This document shows, one piece after another, positions 55,306-64,000 of a stretch of DNA of 64,000 nt. The first letter of the stretch is position 1; every line of letters starts with the position of its first letter. Position numbers and translations under genes: made by a program. Source of the DNA: Tenodera sinensis. Lineage: Eukaryota; Arthropoda; Insecta; Mantodea; Mantidae. Under the pieces are notes generated by a model. It was given only the letters and a program-made list of their open reading frames with translations. It made no database searches and had not been told where the DNA came from. Location: contig CM060972.1 in assembly GCA_030765045.1 (NCBI GenBank), forward strand, positions 755,001 through 819,000, given 5' to 3'.

Positions 55306-55690
55306 CAGCATACAGTCCAGTGTCCCAGAATTAGTGATGCTGCATTGATACACATTTAGTGGGGCACACAGCTGCTCTTGTAAGATACAACATTGTTGTC
55401 TTTTGTAAACAAAAATTTCCTCTAAAAGAAGTGTTCCTTGACTTGTTTCTGTTGATTTTATTATTGTATTCAACTATACAGAGAATGGTGATAGGAAGAG
55501 AGTCACATTTCCTTATATACCCTCCATGCATTATCCTGGGGTGTGCCTTTGCTGTTGCAACCTTACTAATTACTGTGACGGACCTATGTATTTAGGGCTA
55601 GCGAAAAACGACCAACAATTTTCTTCCCTTTCTTAAGTGTGTCTACCCCCTGCTGACAACTGCTTTTTTCTAAACTACAAACATTTATAA
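55306..55690 (+). other. Presumed CDC50 3' UTR
   Basis: Follows the stop codon directly. No AATAAA appears before the Penelope fragment at 55690; the first good signals are AATAAA strings at 56412 and 56423, beyond that insertion. If they are used, the 3' UTR would include the Penelope fragment. This is inference from position. Confidence 0.4.
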
Positions 55691-56012
55691 ATCAGCAGTT
55701 GCCACCCATTTTTGGAAAGAAAATGACGACATTAATCCGGATCCAAAATTATTAAAACACATATCAGGAAACCAAGAATTGTCAACATGGAAACAAATCT
55801 TCATCTGGAAAAACAAAGACCAAGTTTTCAATTTTGATATAGCACAAGGCGATCCGATCCGTTAAACAAGTTCTTAAAACCACCACCAGAGCAGTCTACA
55901 CCAGCCTCTACAGTTCAGTCGATGTCCAATTGATAATGGAGGAAAGCTAGCCTCCGAAACATGTACTGGGAAATTTTAAAAGTGAGTGTTGTTTAGTGTT
56001 ATTGACTAGGAA
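55690..56012 (+). mobile_element. Penelope-like element, C-terminal fragment and terminal sequence
   Basis: Forward reading gives KSAVATHFWKEN, PKLLKHISGNQELSTWKQIF and IWKNKDQVFNFDIAQGDP, colinear with the end of the GIY-YIG protein at 56604-57272, then a short Pro/Ser-rich tail. A hammerhead-like motif (55925-55971) and GTGAGTGTTGTTTAGTGTTA follow. It is 5'-truncated. It lies in the CDC50 3' flank or UTR and is inverted relative to its neighbour. Confidence 0.8.
55925..55971 (+). ncRNA. Hammerhead-like motif of the Penelope fragment
   Basis: TTGATAA (55930-55936) sits where CUGANGA is expected. A perfect 5-bp helix GGAGG/CCTCC (55938-55942, 55951-55955) follows after one extra U, then GAAA (55956-55959), then CATGTA with A at the cleavage position, and CTGGGA. 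Helix I is weak (TCCA/TGGG with a mismatch next to the core). Positions 3 and 8 are U and A instead of C and G. Confidence 0.4.
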
Positions 56013-56419
56013 GTCTGATCTCTGGCATTGTTTCAACACGTTTCTTCCACTTTGTTTGAAATCTCTCAACCTTTCATTTATATTAAAAATTCCTAACTCT
56101 TCTCTTATACTTTAATTTGTTATTAGGCCTCTCTTCGTACATCACTTCACACTTGTTAAGAATTTCATTTTTGAAGCCTGTATGTATTTTACTGTTCAAG
56201 TCTCACTTCCATATGCTAGTATAGGTGCAGCCATAACTTTGTTTCGTTATGTATTTTGTGTCTAAATGTCCTTTTTATTGTACCATACACTCTTTGAAAT
56301 TTGGATACTTTATTATCCACGTTATACTCCTTGTCATAGCTAATATCAGTGCCCAAGTAATTAAAATGGCTCACCTGTTCTACGCAATGGTTATCTTACC
56401 AAAAGTGGTGTAATAAAAC
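56013..56419. other. No gene recognised
   Basis: AT-rich. Weak similarity of short reverse-strand strings (for example around LNQVWKLS-like positions near 56280-56380) to RT thumb segments was seen but is not enough to call. Confidence 0.3.
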
Positions 56420-56533
56420 ACAATAAAGTCATTATCTTCCTTTCATAGAAGTTTGAAAACAGTGTTGTTGTAATTAATTTAATTTAAAAGGTGAGTCAAT
56501 TAATAACACTGAACAACACTTACAACATAGTTT

Positions 56534-56579
56534 TCCGGGATGCGTTTCGAAGGTTAACTTTCCTCCATTATCAACCGGA
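56534..56579 (-). ncRNA. Hammerhead-like motif of the Penelope-like element
   Basis: On the reverse strand: UCCGG (helix I, pairs perfectly with CCGGA), UUGAUAA, U, GGAGG..CCUUC (helix II, one G-U), GAAA, CGCAU, C (cleavage position), CCGGA. Helix I is a perfect 5 bp directly abutting the core and the cleavage site, as the fold requires. Core positions 3/8 are U/A rather than C/G. Helix III is nearly absent. Confidence 0.5.
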
Positions 56580-56603
56580 CAATAACTGGGTTTCCATGGT
56601 GTT

Positions 56604-57272
56604 TCATGGTGCAGATGGTGATGCTTCTTCTGGTGGCAGTTCAATGAACTTACTGAAAATGTCTTTTTGAGGAATGTCGGAATTAAATACTCGGTTTCTA
56701 TTTTTTAAAATGAAGATTTGTTCCCATGTGGACAGTTCTTGTTTTCCGGTTATGTGTTTGACAAGTTTCGGTTCTAACTTTATGTCATGATTTCTTGTCC
56801 AAAAATGAAATGCAACCGCTGATTTTTCTAATTGTTTACTCTTAATGTTTCTAACGTGTTCCTTGGATCTAATTTCTAAATTTCTTTTGGTTTTTCCTAT
56901 GTATATTTCATTACAATCACTGCATTCAATTTGGTATATGCCAGATTTTTTGTTAGGTGGAATAGCATCTTTGATGTTTGAAAGTAGTAGGTTTTTTATG
57001 GAGTAATGGTTTACTGGTGCTAGCTGAATGTTGTATTCCTTGAACACTTTTTTAAATTTATCAAAGGCCCATGGATGATATGTGAATTTTTTTAATATCA
57101 TTTTTGGTTTTGCTGCTGTGAGAGTTGTAGTTTCTTTTAGTAATTTTTTCTTTTCTGCTCGTTTTACTTTTTTATCTACTAATTCTTTGGGAAAGCCATT
57201 TTTTTGTGCTATTTCAATTATTTTGTAATATTCTGTTTTATATTCTTCTGCTGAAAGAGGGATGTTCACCAA
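56604..57272 (-). CDS. Penelope-type GIY-YIG endonuclease domain, open reading frame
   Basis: 222 residues open. Residues 1-110 are the connector (KKLLKETTTLTAAKPKMIL, FTYHPWAFDKFKKVF). The GIY-YIG domain starts at about residue 117: SGIYQIECSDCNEIYIGKTK, RNLEIRSKEH with the catalytic GIY, YIG, the Arg of R.LE.R, and a downstream His; the C-terminus is SAVAFHFWTRNHD and ELSTWEQIFILKNRNRVFN. The CxxC (IECSDC) between GIY and YIG is the usual zinc-binding feature of Penelope endonucleases. It nicks target DNA for retrotransposition. The frame is intact, but the element as a whole is truncated. Confidence 0.88.
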   Translation of the reverse strand: MVNIPLSAEEYKTEYYKIIEIAQKNGFPKELVDKKVKRAEKKKLLKETTTLTAAKPKMILKKFTYHPWAFDKFKKVFKEYNIQLAPVNHYSIKNLLLSNIKDAIPPNKKSGIYQIECSDCNEIYIGKTKRNLEIRSKEHVRNIKSKQLEKSAVAFHFWTRNHDIKLEPKLVKHITGKQELSTWEQIFILKNRNRVFNSDIPQKDIFSKFIELPPEEASPSAP

Positions 57273-57334
57273 TCTATGTGTTAAACTATTGAAAATTGCT
57301 TGTTTGTGGCTTCTTGGATTGTAACTATTAGCTT

Positions 57335-57830
57335 TTATGTAGTTGCCTGCATTGGTTTTCTGTGAATACCGAAATTTATTCTATCCTTGTTTTTGATTAA
57401 TTTTAGATCTAAAAATGGTAATTTATCATATTTTTCTACTTCCACTGTGAAATTTATACTTTTGTCCTGTATGTTCAGAAGTTTTAATGCGTCACTGATG
57501 TGTCTTTTTGGAACTATTGCAAATATGTCATCTACGTATCGCTGCCAGAGTTTGAACATCCACGGGAAACTTTTTGTGATCCTTATTTCCAATGAACTCA
57601 TGTAAATATCTGCTAAGAATGGCGAGAGAGGGTTGCCCATTGCTAAACCTGAAGTTTGACAGAAATACTTTGTTTGGAACTGGAAGAAATTTTGTTCTGT
57701 GCATAATTTGGTGAGTTCTTGTATTCTGCAATTTCTGACGATGACATTCCAAATGATTTGAGCCAATTTTTGATCAGTGATGGGAGTTTTTCTATTGGTA
57801 TACTGGGAAATAGTGACTCTACATTAGTGT
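57335..57830 (-). pseudogene. Penelope-type reverse transcriptase fragment
   Basis: Covers RT motifs from the palm start (VESLFPSIPI; the first catalytic Asp lies just outside the truncation) to the C-terminal thumb. Motif B-like SGLAMGNPLSPFLADIYM and motif C YVDDIF are intact. One frame change occurs near 57750 and another between this part and the GIY-YIG ORF at about 57300. The product cannot be active because the N-terminal fingers are missing. Confidence 0.88.
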
Positions 57831-57960
57831 TATTGACTCACTTTTTAAATTAAACAATAAAGTCACTTTTATTGTTTCTATAATCTTTCAATATATTCTT
57901 CTGAAAACATTCACTAACTTCAAAACCTACTTAAAATATGCAGAAAACATATTTTTGCAG

Positions 57961-58184
57961 TTATTATTTATTTATGCCCATAAACTTACTGTTGGTGTTT
58001 TTAAACACACAAGCCGTGCATGTATGGGCAATGTTTGAGAGGTAGAACTGGAACTGAAAAATTTAGTGTCATAGCTGGGATTTGAACCACAGATTCTCCG
58101 CGTACCAGGCAGGTGCTCTAACTAATTTCTCCCGGTTCAAATCCCAGCTGTGGCATTGAATTTTTCAGTTCCAGTTCTACCTCT
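57961..58184 (-). mobile_element. SINE1 foldback insertion with 13-bp TSD
   Basis: Imperfect duplication CAT(A/G)TTTTTGC(A/T)G at 57948-57960 and 58185-58197. Tail and body are reverse (ATTATTTATTTATGCC, GAGAGGTAGAACTGGAACTG, tRNA-like head). At about 58132 the orientation flips and GGTTCAAATCCCAGCTGTGG to TTCTACCTCTC is forward. The flipped part ends at the same position as in the copies at 5731, 8009 and 42633. Confidence 0.82.
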
Positions 58185-58189
58185 CATGT

Positions 58190-58860
58190 TTTTGCTGGTT
58201 TACCATCATAAATCAAGTGATCAACATAAAATCTTGAATTATTTATGCTTGAGCCTTGTGTATCCAAGTCAATATCATTGCATACTGAATTCAACAGGGA
58301 AACCTGGATTGTATTGAGAATGGGATTGGACTGAAGTCATGGAAACATGGTGTATATGTTGCACACTGAGTGCACTCTGCTGTGCAGATAATGGCACCGT
58401 TCACTTTGTACTTACATAACACCCCAGTTTGTCACAACTGTTCCAGTTTCTCTTTGTTATCCTCTACACATATCTTTTCCTCCTCATTCCGTTTCTCCAG
58501 AACCCTGTTAAGTGATTCTCTCCCCTGTTCCATATAATGTCTCGCACAAGGACAATCCTGTTGTAAACAAGGAGAATGGACTTGGCCAACCACATGTTTG
58601 CAACATTAGTTGCAGTAGCACTAACTTCCTGACAGTAAATCCAGTAGGTAACTTATTACACAATTCATACTATTGTATAATAGAATAATGGTTAAACTTT
58701 GGCATTTCTTTCTTTAACCATTGCAAGACTGCAGGATAATTTGCCTCTTCAGCAGAAGGAAAGAACTGCTCCAAATGGTAACCTCAGTGCTTTAAGAGGC
58801 TGTGGACGAGTTGAACTCTTGGAATTTCCAGTGATATTACAATGATGATGATGATAGTAA
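58190..58860. other. No gene recognised
   Basis: AT-rich sequence without supported features; GATGATGATGATAG microsatellite at 58844-58857. Confidence 0.5.
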
Positions 58861-58867
58861 TAATAAA

Positions 58868-59105
58868 TAATGAGCGGGGTGCAGTACTGGAGCTGGGACA
58901 TGGTCAGCGCCATCATCTCTCCCGGCAGGTTATGCAACCAGGGCCACACCTTTTCAATCAAATAACACCTCAATTGTCCCCTCAGGGACCTAGCGAGGCT
59001 GAGTGCACACCAGACCAGGTCTCCCAGTGGAAGGAAATCCCCACACTGGTACCAGAAATCAAACCTGGATCTCCCACTTGGTACACAGAAGCACACTAAG
59101 GAAGC
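58868..59105 (-). mobile_element. SINE2 copy
   Basis: Reverse orientation: GAGCGGGGTGCAGTACTGGA, CTCAGGGACCTAGCGAGGCT, GAGTGCACACCAGACCAGGT, CTCCCAGTGGAAGGAAATCC, CTGGTACCAGAAATCAAACC (B box). It ends in a diverged A-box region near 59100. Confidence 0.75.
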
Positions 59106-59109
59106 GACC

Positions 59110-59660
59110 TTCCAATAATATATCAATATTATAGCCTTATTTCATCAATTTAAACAAAACACTGTGGGTGTAACCATGTACATCATATGGAGCCAGGATG
59201 TATGGGTATTTCCCTTAAGTTGTATTTTTTAAGAATAAAGTGTACCTTGTCTCAACTTCTACTTGGCACAGTTTGTTCATACATAGAACATTGTATTTAA
59301 TTGAATATTTTGATGTCCACTTCTTACAAAAATAATTATCTTAAAGCTCATCAATATTTATAGAATGCCCTCTAAACCACTTCACGCTCATAATTATTTT
59401 CTGAAAAATGCTAAAAATACATGTTTTTTGTTTACCTTTTGTAGTCACTGGTTATTACTTAGGTGTTATATGTAGGAATCCGACTAAAAATATGCAACAA
59501 TATATAGAAACAACAATTGATTTTAATACCTTTCTATTATCCTGAGCATTCTCGGGTTTGCTACATTGTTGTTTGTGTTAAAATATAAAGAAAAATGCTT
59601 TGTCTCTCTTGTTATTACAACCAGTAGCTCATCATCAAAATAGAGGCAGAAATACTGAGC
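59110..59660. other. No gene recognised
   Basis: AT-rich; nothing supported. Confidence 0.5.
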
Positions 59661-59663
59661 AAG

Positions 59664-61380
59664 TCATTGTTAGGATCCACTGTAAAGTTGAGACTAGGGA
59701 GTTACACTGTCACCAATCTGCAACTGCACTCATTGTTAGGATCCACTGTAAAGTTGAGACTGGGGAGTTACACTGTCACCAATCTGCAACTGCACTCATT
59801 GTTAGGATCCACTGTAAAGTTGAGACTGGGGAGTTACACTGTCACCAATCTGCAACTGCACTCATTGTTAGGATCCACTGTAAAGTTGAGACTGGGGAGT
59901 TACACTGTCACCAATCTGCAACTGCACTCATTGTTAGGATCCACTGTAAAGTTGAGACTGGGGAGTTACACTGTCACCAATCTGCAACTGCACTCATTGT
60001 TAGGATCCACTGTAAAGTTGAGACTAGGGAGTTACACTGTCACCAATCTGCAACTGCACTCATTGTTAGGATCCACTGTCAAGTTGAGACTGGGGAGTTA
60101 CACTGTCACCAATCTGCAACTGCACTCATTGTTAGGATCCACTGTAAAGTTGAGACTGGGGAGTTACACTGTCACCAATCTGCAACTGCACTCATTGTTA
60201 GGATCCACTGTAAAGTTGAGACTGGGGAGTTACACTGTCACCAATCTGCAACTGCACTCATTGTTAGGATCCACTGTAAAGTTGAGACTGGGGAGTTACA
60301 CTGTCACCAATCTGCAACTGCACTCATTGTTAGGATCCACTGTAAAGTTGAGACTGGGGAGTTACACTGTCACCAATCTGCAACTGCACTCATTGTTAGG
60401 ATCCACTGTAAAGTTGAGACTAGGGAGTTACACTGTCACCAATCTGCAACTGCACTCATTGTTAGGATCCACTGTAAAGTTGAGACTGGGGAGTTACACT
60501 GTCACCAATCTGCAACTGCACTCATTGTTAGGATCCACTGTAAAGTTGAGACTGGGGAGTTACACTGTCACCAATCTGCAACTGCACTCATTGTTAGGAT
60601 CCACTGTAAAGTTGAGACTGGGGAGTTACACTGTCACCAATCTGCAACTGCACTCATTGTTAGGATCCACTGTAAAGTTGAGACTGGGGAGTTACACTGT
60701 CACCAATCTGCAACTGCACTCATTGTTAGGATCCACTGTAAAGTTGAGACTGGGGAGTTACACTGTCACCAATCTGCAACTGCACTCATTGTTAGGATCC
60801 ACTGTAAAGTTGAGACTAGGGAGTTACACTGTCACCAATCTGCAACTGCACTCATTGTTAGGATCCACTGTAAAGTTGAGACTGGGGAGTTACACTGTCA
60901 CCAATCTGCAACTGCACTCATTGTTAGGATCCACTGTAAAGTTGAGACTGGGGAGTTACACTGTCACCAATCTGCAACTGCACTCATTGTTAGGATCCAC
61001 TGTAAAGTTGAGACTAGGGAGTTACACTGTCACCAATCTGCAACTGCACTCATTGTTAGGATCCACTGTAAAGTTGAGACTGGGGAGTTACACTGTCACC
61101 AATCTGCAACTGCACTCATTGTTAGGATCCACTGTAAAGTTGAGACTGGGGAGTTACACTGTCACCAATCTGCAAGTACACTCATTGTTAGGATCCACTG
61201 TAAAGTTGAGACTGGGGAGTTACACTGTCACCAATCTGCAACTGCACTCATTGTTAGGATCCACTGTAAAGTTGAGACTGGGGAGTTACACTGTCACCAA
61301 TCTGCAACTGCACTCATTGTTAGGATCCACTGTCAAGTTGAGACTGGGGAGTTACACTGTCGCCAATCTGCAACTGCACC
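59664..61380 (+). repeat. 66-bp minisatellite, 26 units
   Basis: Unit: CATTGTTAGGATCCACTGTA, AAGTTGAGACTGGGGAGTTA, CACTGTCACCAATCTGCAAC, TGCACT. 26 units by length and by count of the variant series. The unit length is a multiple of three, so two forward frames stay open for about 600 codons; I do not regard these as genes. Variant GACTAGGG occurs at units 1, 6, 12, 18 and 21, indicating spread of blocks of about six units. Confidence 0.95.
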
Positions 61381-62340
61381 TATTGCCTTGTTGCACTTAG
61401 AGCAACAAAATTACTTGAATCTGAACCAGAATCACTTTCAGTTAATGCTTCAGAACTGTAGCTGCCAGATTGCTTAAGCGAAATACTATCATTCCAGATT
61501 TGATTTAATTCTGGATTTGGATGTGTTGCAGGATCGTAATGTTCATTGTTGGAGAAATGTAAATATTTCTTCAATGCAGTCAACATAGTAATTCTAGATA
61601 TCACAGAGCATGAAGATAGTCATTCCATTTAGCCGTGTGCACTAAATTAGAGGGTTCTGAACAAGAATAGGCAGAATAAAACCACAGAGAACTAAGATTG
61701 AAATGTACACAAGATAACTCGGGTTAGAAATTTTTCAACCATTTCTTAGTTACGAGTAGAGCCCGGATTTTTATGTAATATCAAGGTGCGAAATATGTAC
61801 ATATTTATGTAACAAAAACATTAAAATATGTCATGAAGTATGTAATATCAACAAAACATGTAAAATTATGTAATAATCTAAATGCTAAGATTACCACCTC
61901 ACATCTAAATGCAGACTGCAAATTACTCAGAATTTTGTGATTTGATGGGTGTGTAAGCATGTAAATTAATTACAAGTTAAAATTTACTAAATGTAGAATT
62001 AATTATAGGGAAAATATTTTGTTTTATGCAGAATTTACCTAAAACTTATTTTCAAGCAGATAATTACAAAATAAAAAATGTGTTTTGGATTATATTTATT
62101 AAAATTACTCATTTCACATAATTATTTTACTTAAATTTTAGACGATAAAGCAATTTTGAAATAGTGAACCAATTTATCAATGAGTGAAACAATCAATTCA
62201 AGATAATTAAATTTTATAATGAGGATGTATTTTCAGTTTTCTATCTCTTGACGTACAATGAACAACCAGGCATTTCCATTTTGAGTCTTTCGTTTCTTTC
62301 AACGTACAGTGAATAACCGTATACTTTTCCATATTTTCTG
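61380..62340. other. No supported gene; AT-rich
   Basis: A reverse open stretch at 61604-61380 (Ser/Asn-rich, LTALKKYLHFSNNEHYDPAT) is unlike anything I can name; it could be a relic of the adjacent hAT element. The rest is very AT-rich without features. Confidence 0.35.
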
Positions 62341-62343
62341 GGG

Positions 62344-63050
62344 TCATTGTCTCCTACCAGATAAAATGTTCTTACAAGCAGAGAAGCTTCTCTCCACGTT
62401 GCACGAAGGAACAGCAGCATATTTTAGCGTAGGAATCTGATTTTCAGACAAATGTTTTGGTAAATCGACATTGTCACCATTTAGCACTTTAGACACGGAC
62501 ACAAGCGTAGAGTACCCTGGATTCCTATTTAGCACAGCTTTAAAATTTTCACCTGCCTGCCTTCCTTCAACTACACTAAGCTTCTGTGATGCACATTCCA
62601 TTAAATCAATAGATTCATGAAGAAGGGAACCTGATGTCTTGACGGTGCTAGGCAACCAGCCGGTTGCTTTTGATGTAAGCACAGGAGTTTGCCACTTTAG
62701 ATGTCCTGAGATCCAAGTATGGAAACAGCTACTTCTGAAGAGAACATGTTCACCACTGAATGGACTCCTTCAAAATGTTCACAATAGAAGTTCACAGCTT
62801 CTAACCACGTACCTCATCTTGTAAAGTACTGGCTCAGGAGGCAAATGGACATGTTGGAGATGATTTTGATAGCACTGAATTTTGTGCGGTGCTTTCACGA
62901 AGACCTTTTCTGTTGCTGATATCAACTTATTCACACAGGGAAAATTACTTCTTACTACTTCAGCAATACGTTGCAATGCATGGGCCAAGCAGGTACATTC
63001 GGGTAGAAAACCTTAAGGGCAGTAGCAGCTTTAATCATGTATGCTGCGAG
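62344..63050 (-). pseudogene. hAT-type transposase remnant, C-terminal half
   Basis: Reverse strand: AAYMIKAATALKVFYPNV at 63045-62992, then after a frameshift MAHALQRIAEVVRSNFPCVN, KLISATEKVFVKAPHKIQCY, LPPEPVLYKMRYVVRSCEL, and then VSVSKVLNGDNVDLPKHLSE and KYAAVPSCNVERSFSACKNI LSGRR, the hAT C-terminal dimerisation motif (..VERSFS..K.ILS.RR). It resembles the CLAHALHRVAE family of hAT proteins widespread in insects. Frameshifted and without an N-terminal half. Confidence 0.75.
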
Positions 63051-63705
63051 CATTCACCTCAACACTGAGGGCTTTTGAGATATGTAAGATAAGAGGAAGT
63101 ATGGGACATGTCTGCATGATACAGAAGACTGTCTGAATCAGCGTTCACCTCAACACTGAGGGCTTTTGAGATATGTAAGATAAGAGGAAGTATGGGACAT
63201 GTCTGCATGATACAGAAGACTGTCTGAACCAGCGTTCACCTCAACACCGAGGGCTTTTGAGATATGTAAGATAAGAGGAAGTATGGGACATGTCTGCATG
63301 ATACAGAAGACTGTCTGAATCAGCGTTCACCTCAACACCGAGGGCTTTTGAGATATGTAAGATAAGAGGAAGAATGGGACATGTCTGCATGATACAGAAG
63401 ACTGTCTGAATCAGCGTTCACCTCAACACCGAGGGCTTTTGAGATATGTAAGATAAGAGGAAGTATGGGACATGTCTGCATGATACAGAAGACTGTCTGA
63501 ATCAGCGTTCACCTCAACACCGAGGGCTTTTGAGATATGTAAGATAAGAGGAAGTATGGGACATGTCTGCATGATACAGAAGACTGTCTGAATCAGCGTT
63601 CACCTCAACACTGAGGGCTTTTGAGATATGTAAGATAAGAGGAAGTATGGGACATGTCTGCATGATACAGAAGACTGTCTGAATCAGCGTTCACCTCAAC
63701 ACTGA
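63050..63705 (+). repeat. 91-bp tandem repeat, about seven units
   Basis: GCGTTCACC at 63141 and 63232 shows period 91. Unit: CAGCGTTCACCTCAACAC(T/C)G, AGGGCTTTTGAGATATGTAA, GATAAGAGGAAGTATGGGAC, ATGTCTGCATGATACAGAAG, ACTGTCTGAAT. It starts exactly where the hAT reading (AAYMIKAAT) is lost, so it may have arisen by amplification of a hAT internal segment. Confidence 0.93.
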
Positions 63706-64000
63706 GAGGGCAGTGTCATATAGCAACTTATTGTACAAGGTTTCATTAGTAACACAAGTTATTTAGTACCAATAAGTTAATAGTGTATGTATCTCTGGTA
63801 GAGGTGCTGGACTCCAGCCAGGTCCTTGGGCCTAGTCCCAGCTTAGCCCATGGACCAGGTTCAGGTCTAATTTGAAATATACTTGTCAGGCTCACGCGGC
63901 TCTGGGCTTGAAAATTAAAATCTACAAAAAATGTATCTTATTTTTTTGTCACTGATGTCAAAATATAGAGAACTGCACAATTATTGCAATATTCATTTAC
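63706..64000. other. No gene recognised
   Basis: Unclassified sequence to the window end. Confidence 0.5.

Larger units (their letters stand above)
56432..57853 (-). mobile_element. Penelope-like element, 5'-truncated, with 12-bp TSD
   Basis: ACAATAAAGTCA at 56420-56431 and 57854-57865 flanks it. On the reverse strand: the RT from NVESLFPSIPIEKLPSLIKN (57820) through QTSGLAMGNPLSPFLADIYM and WQRYVDDIFAIVPKR (catalytic YVDD) to LPFLDLKLIKN, then the linker and GIY-YIG endonuclease, then a terminal region with hammerhead-like motif and TTTGAAAACAGTGTTGTT. At the other end a short piece of the terminal repeat (GTGTTATTGACTCAC) precedes the truncated RT. RT plus C-terminal GIY-YIG is diagnostic for Penelope-like elements. 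Confidence 0.93.

Noticed and set aside
59600..61477. 625-codon open reading frame across the 66-bp array
   Set aside because: It is open only because the unit is 66 bp without indels; a second forward frame is open as well, there is no recognisable domain and no codon pattern that favours one frame.
61380..61604. Reverse 74-codon frame, Ser/Asn-rich
   Set aside because: No homology I can name and no supporting context beyond the nearby hAT remnant; left as unsupported.

Overview
The window is animal nuclear DNA, almost certainly from an arthropod and most likely an insect with a large, repeat-rich genome. The evidence is one intron-split host gene with long introns and a transposon mix (jockey-type LINEs with RNase H, Penelope-like elements, mariner/Tc1, hAT, piggyBac-type MITE, several tRNA-derived SINEs) typical of arthropods. 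The sequence does not settle the species. No bacterial genes, operons or CRISPR arrays are visible.

One host gene was recognised: CDC50/TMEM30, the beta-subunit of P4-ATPase lipid flippases, on the + strand. Seven coding exons (7803-7936, 22508-22642, 24226-24415, 34072-34185, 40308-40526, 51600-51765, 55260-55305) join in phase with GT/AG junctions to give 334 codons plus stop. Only a short N-terminal exon is missing, probably left of the window. The introns add up to about 46 kb and are largely repeat-derived.

Layout. 1-7.1 kb: two related LINE copies in opposite orientation (LINE-A +, LINE-B -), the second split by a foldback SINE with target-site duplication. 7.1-12.4 kb: CDC50 exon, a cluster of SINEs, a piggyBac-type MITE and a 64-bp-arm hairpin. 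12.8-16.6 kb: Tc1 remnant, an unidentified transposase-like pseudogene and a foldback element. 18.3-21.2 kb: an LTR retrotransposon remnant (LTR plus broken gag, - strand). 22.5-26.4 kb: two exons, a TIR element with a GT microsatellite and a hammerhead-like motif, and a LINE-B copy split by a truncated jockey LINE. 26.7-32.5 kb: a 62-bp minisatellite of about 93 units. 34-40.5 kb: two exons flanking a mariner fragment, a LINE-A fragment and a LINE with ORF1 and ORF2 (LINE-C). 40.7-46.8 kb: a mariner remnant, LINE-B, a DDE transposon inside it, and a LINE-A 5' end carrying about 19 tandem 70-bp monomers. 46.8-55.3 kb: SINEs, Penelope-type ends, 147-bp and 86-bp tandem arrays and the last two exons. 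55.7-57.9 kb: two Penelope-like elements in inverted orientation, one with RT and GIY-YIG domains and a 12-bp target-site duplication. 58-64 kb: SINEs, a 66-bp minisatellite, a hAT remnant and a 91-bp tandem array.

The most unusual signals are (1) hammerhead-ribozyme-like motifs at four Penelope-type loci, (2) four SINE insertions whose 5' inverted segment begins at the same body position, which points to a shared foldback source, (3) an amplified 5' monomer array in a LINE with no visible ORF1, and (4) tandem arrays in CDC50 introns that repeat AG|GT recursive-splice-like sequences on the sense strand.
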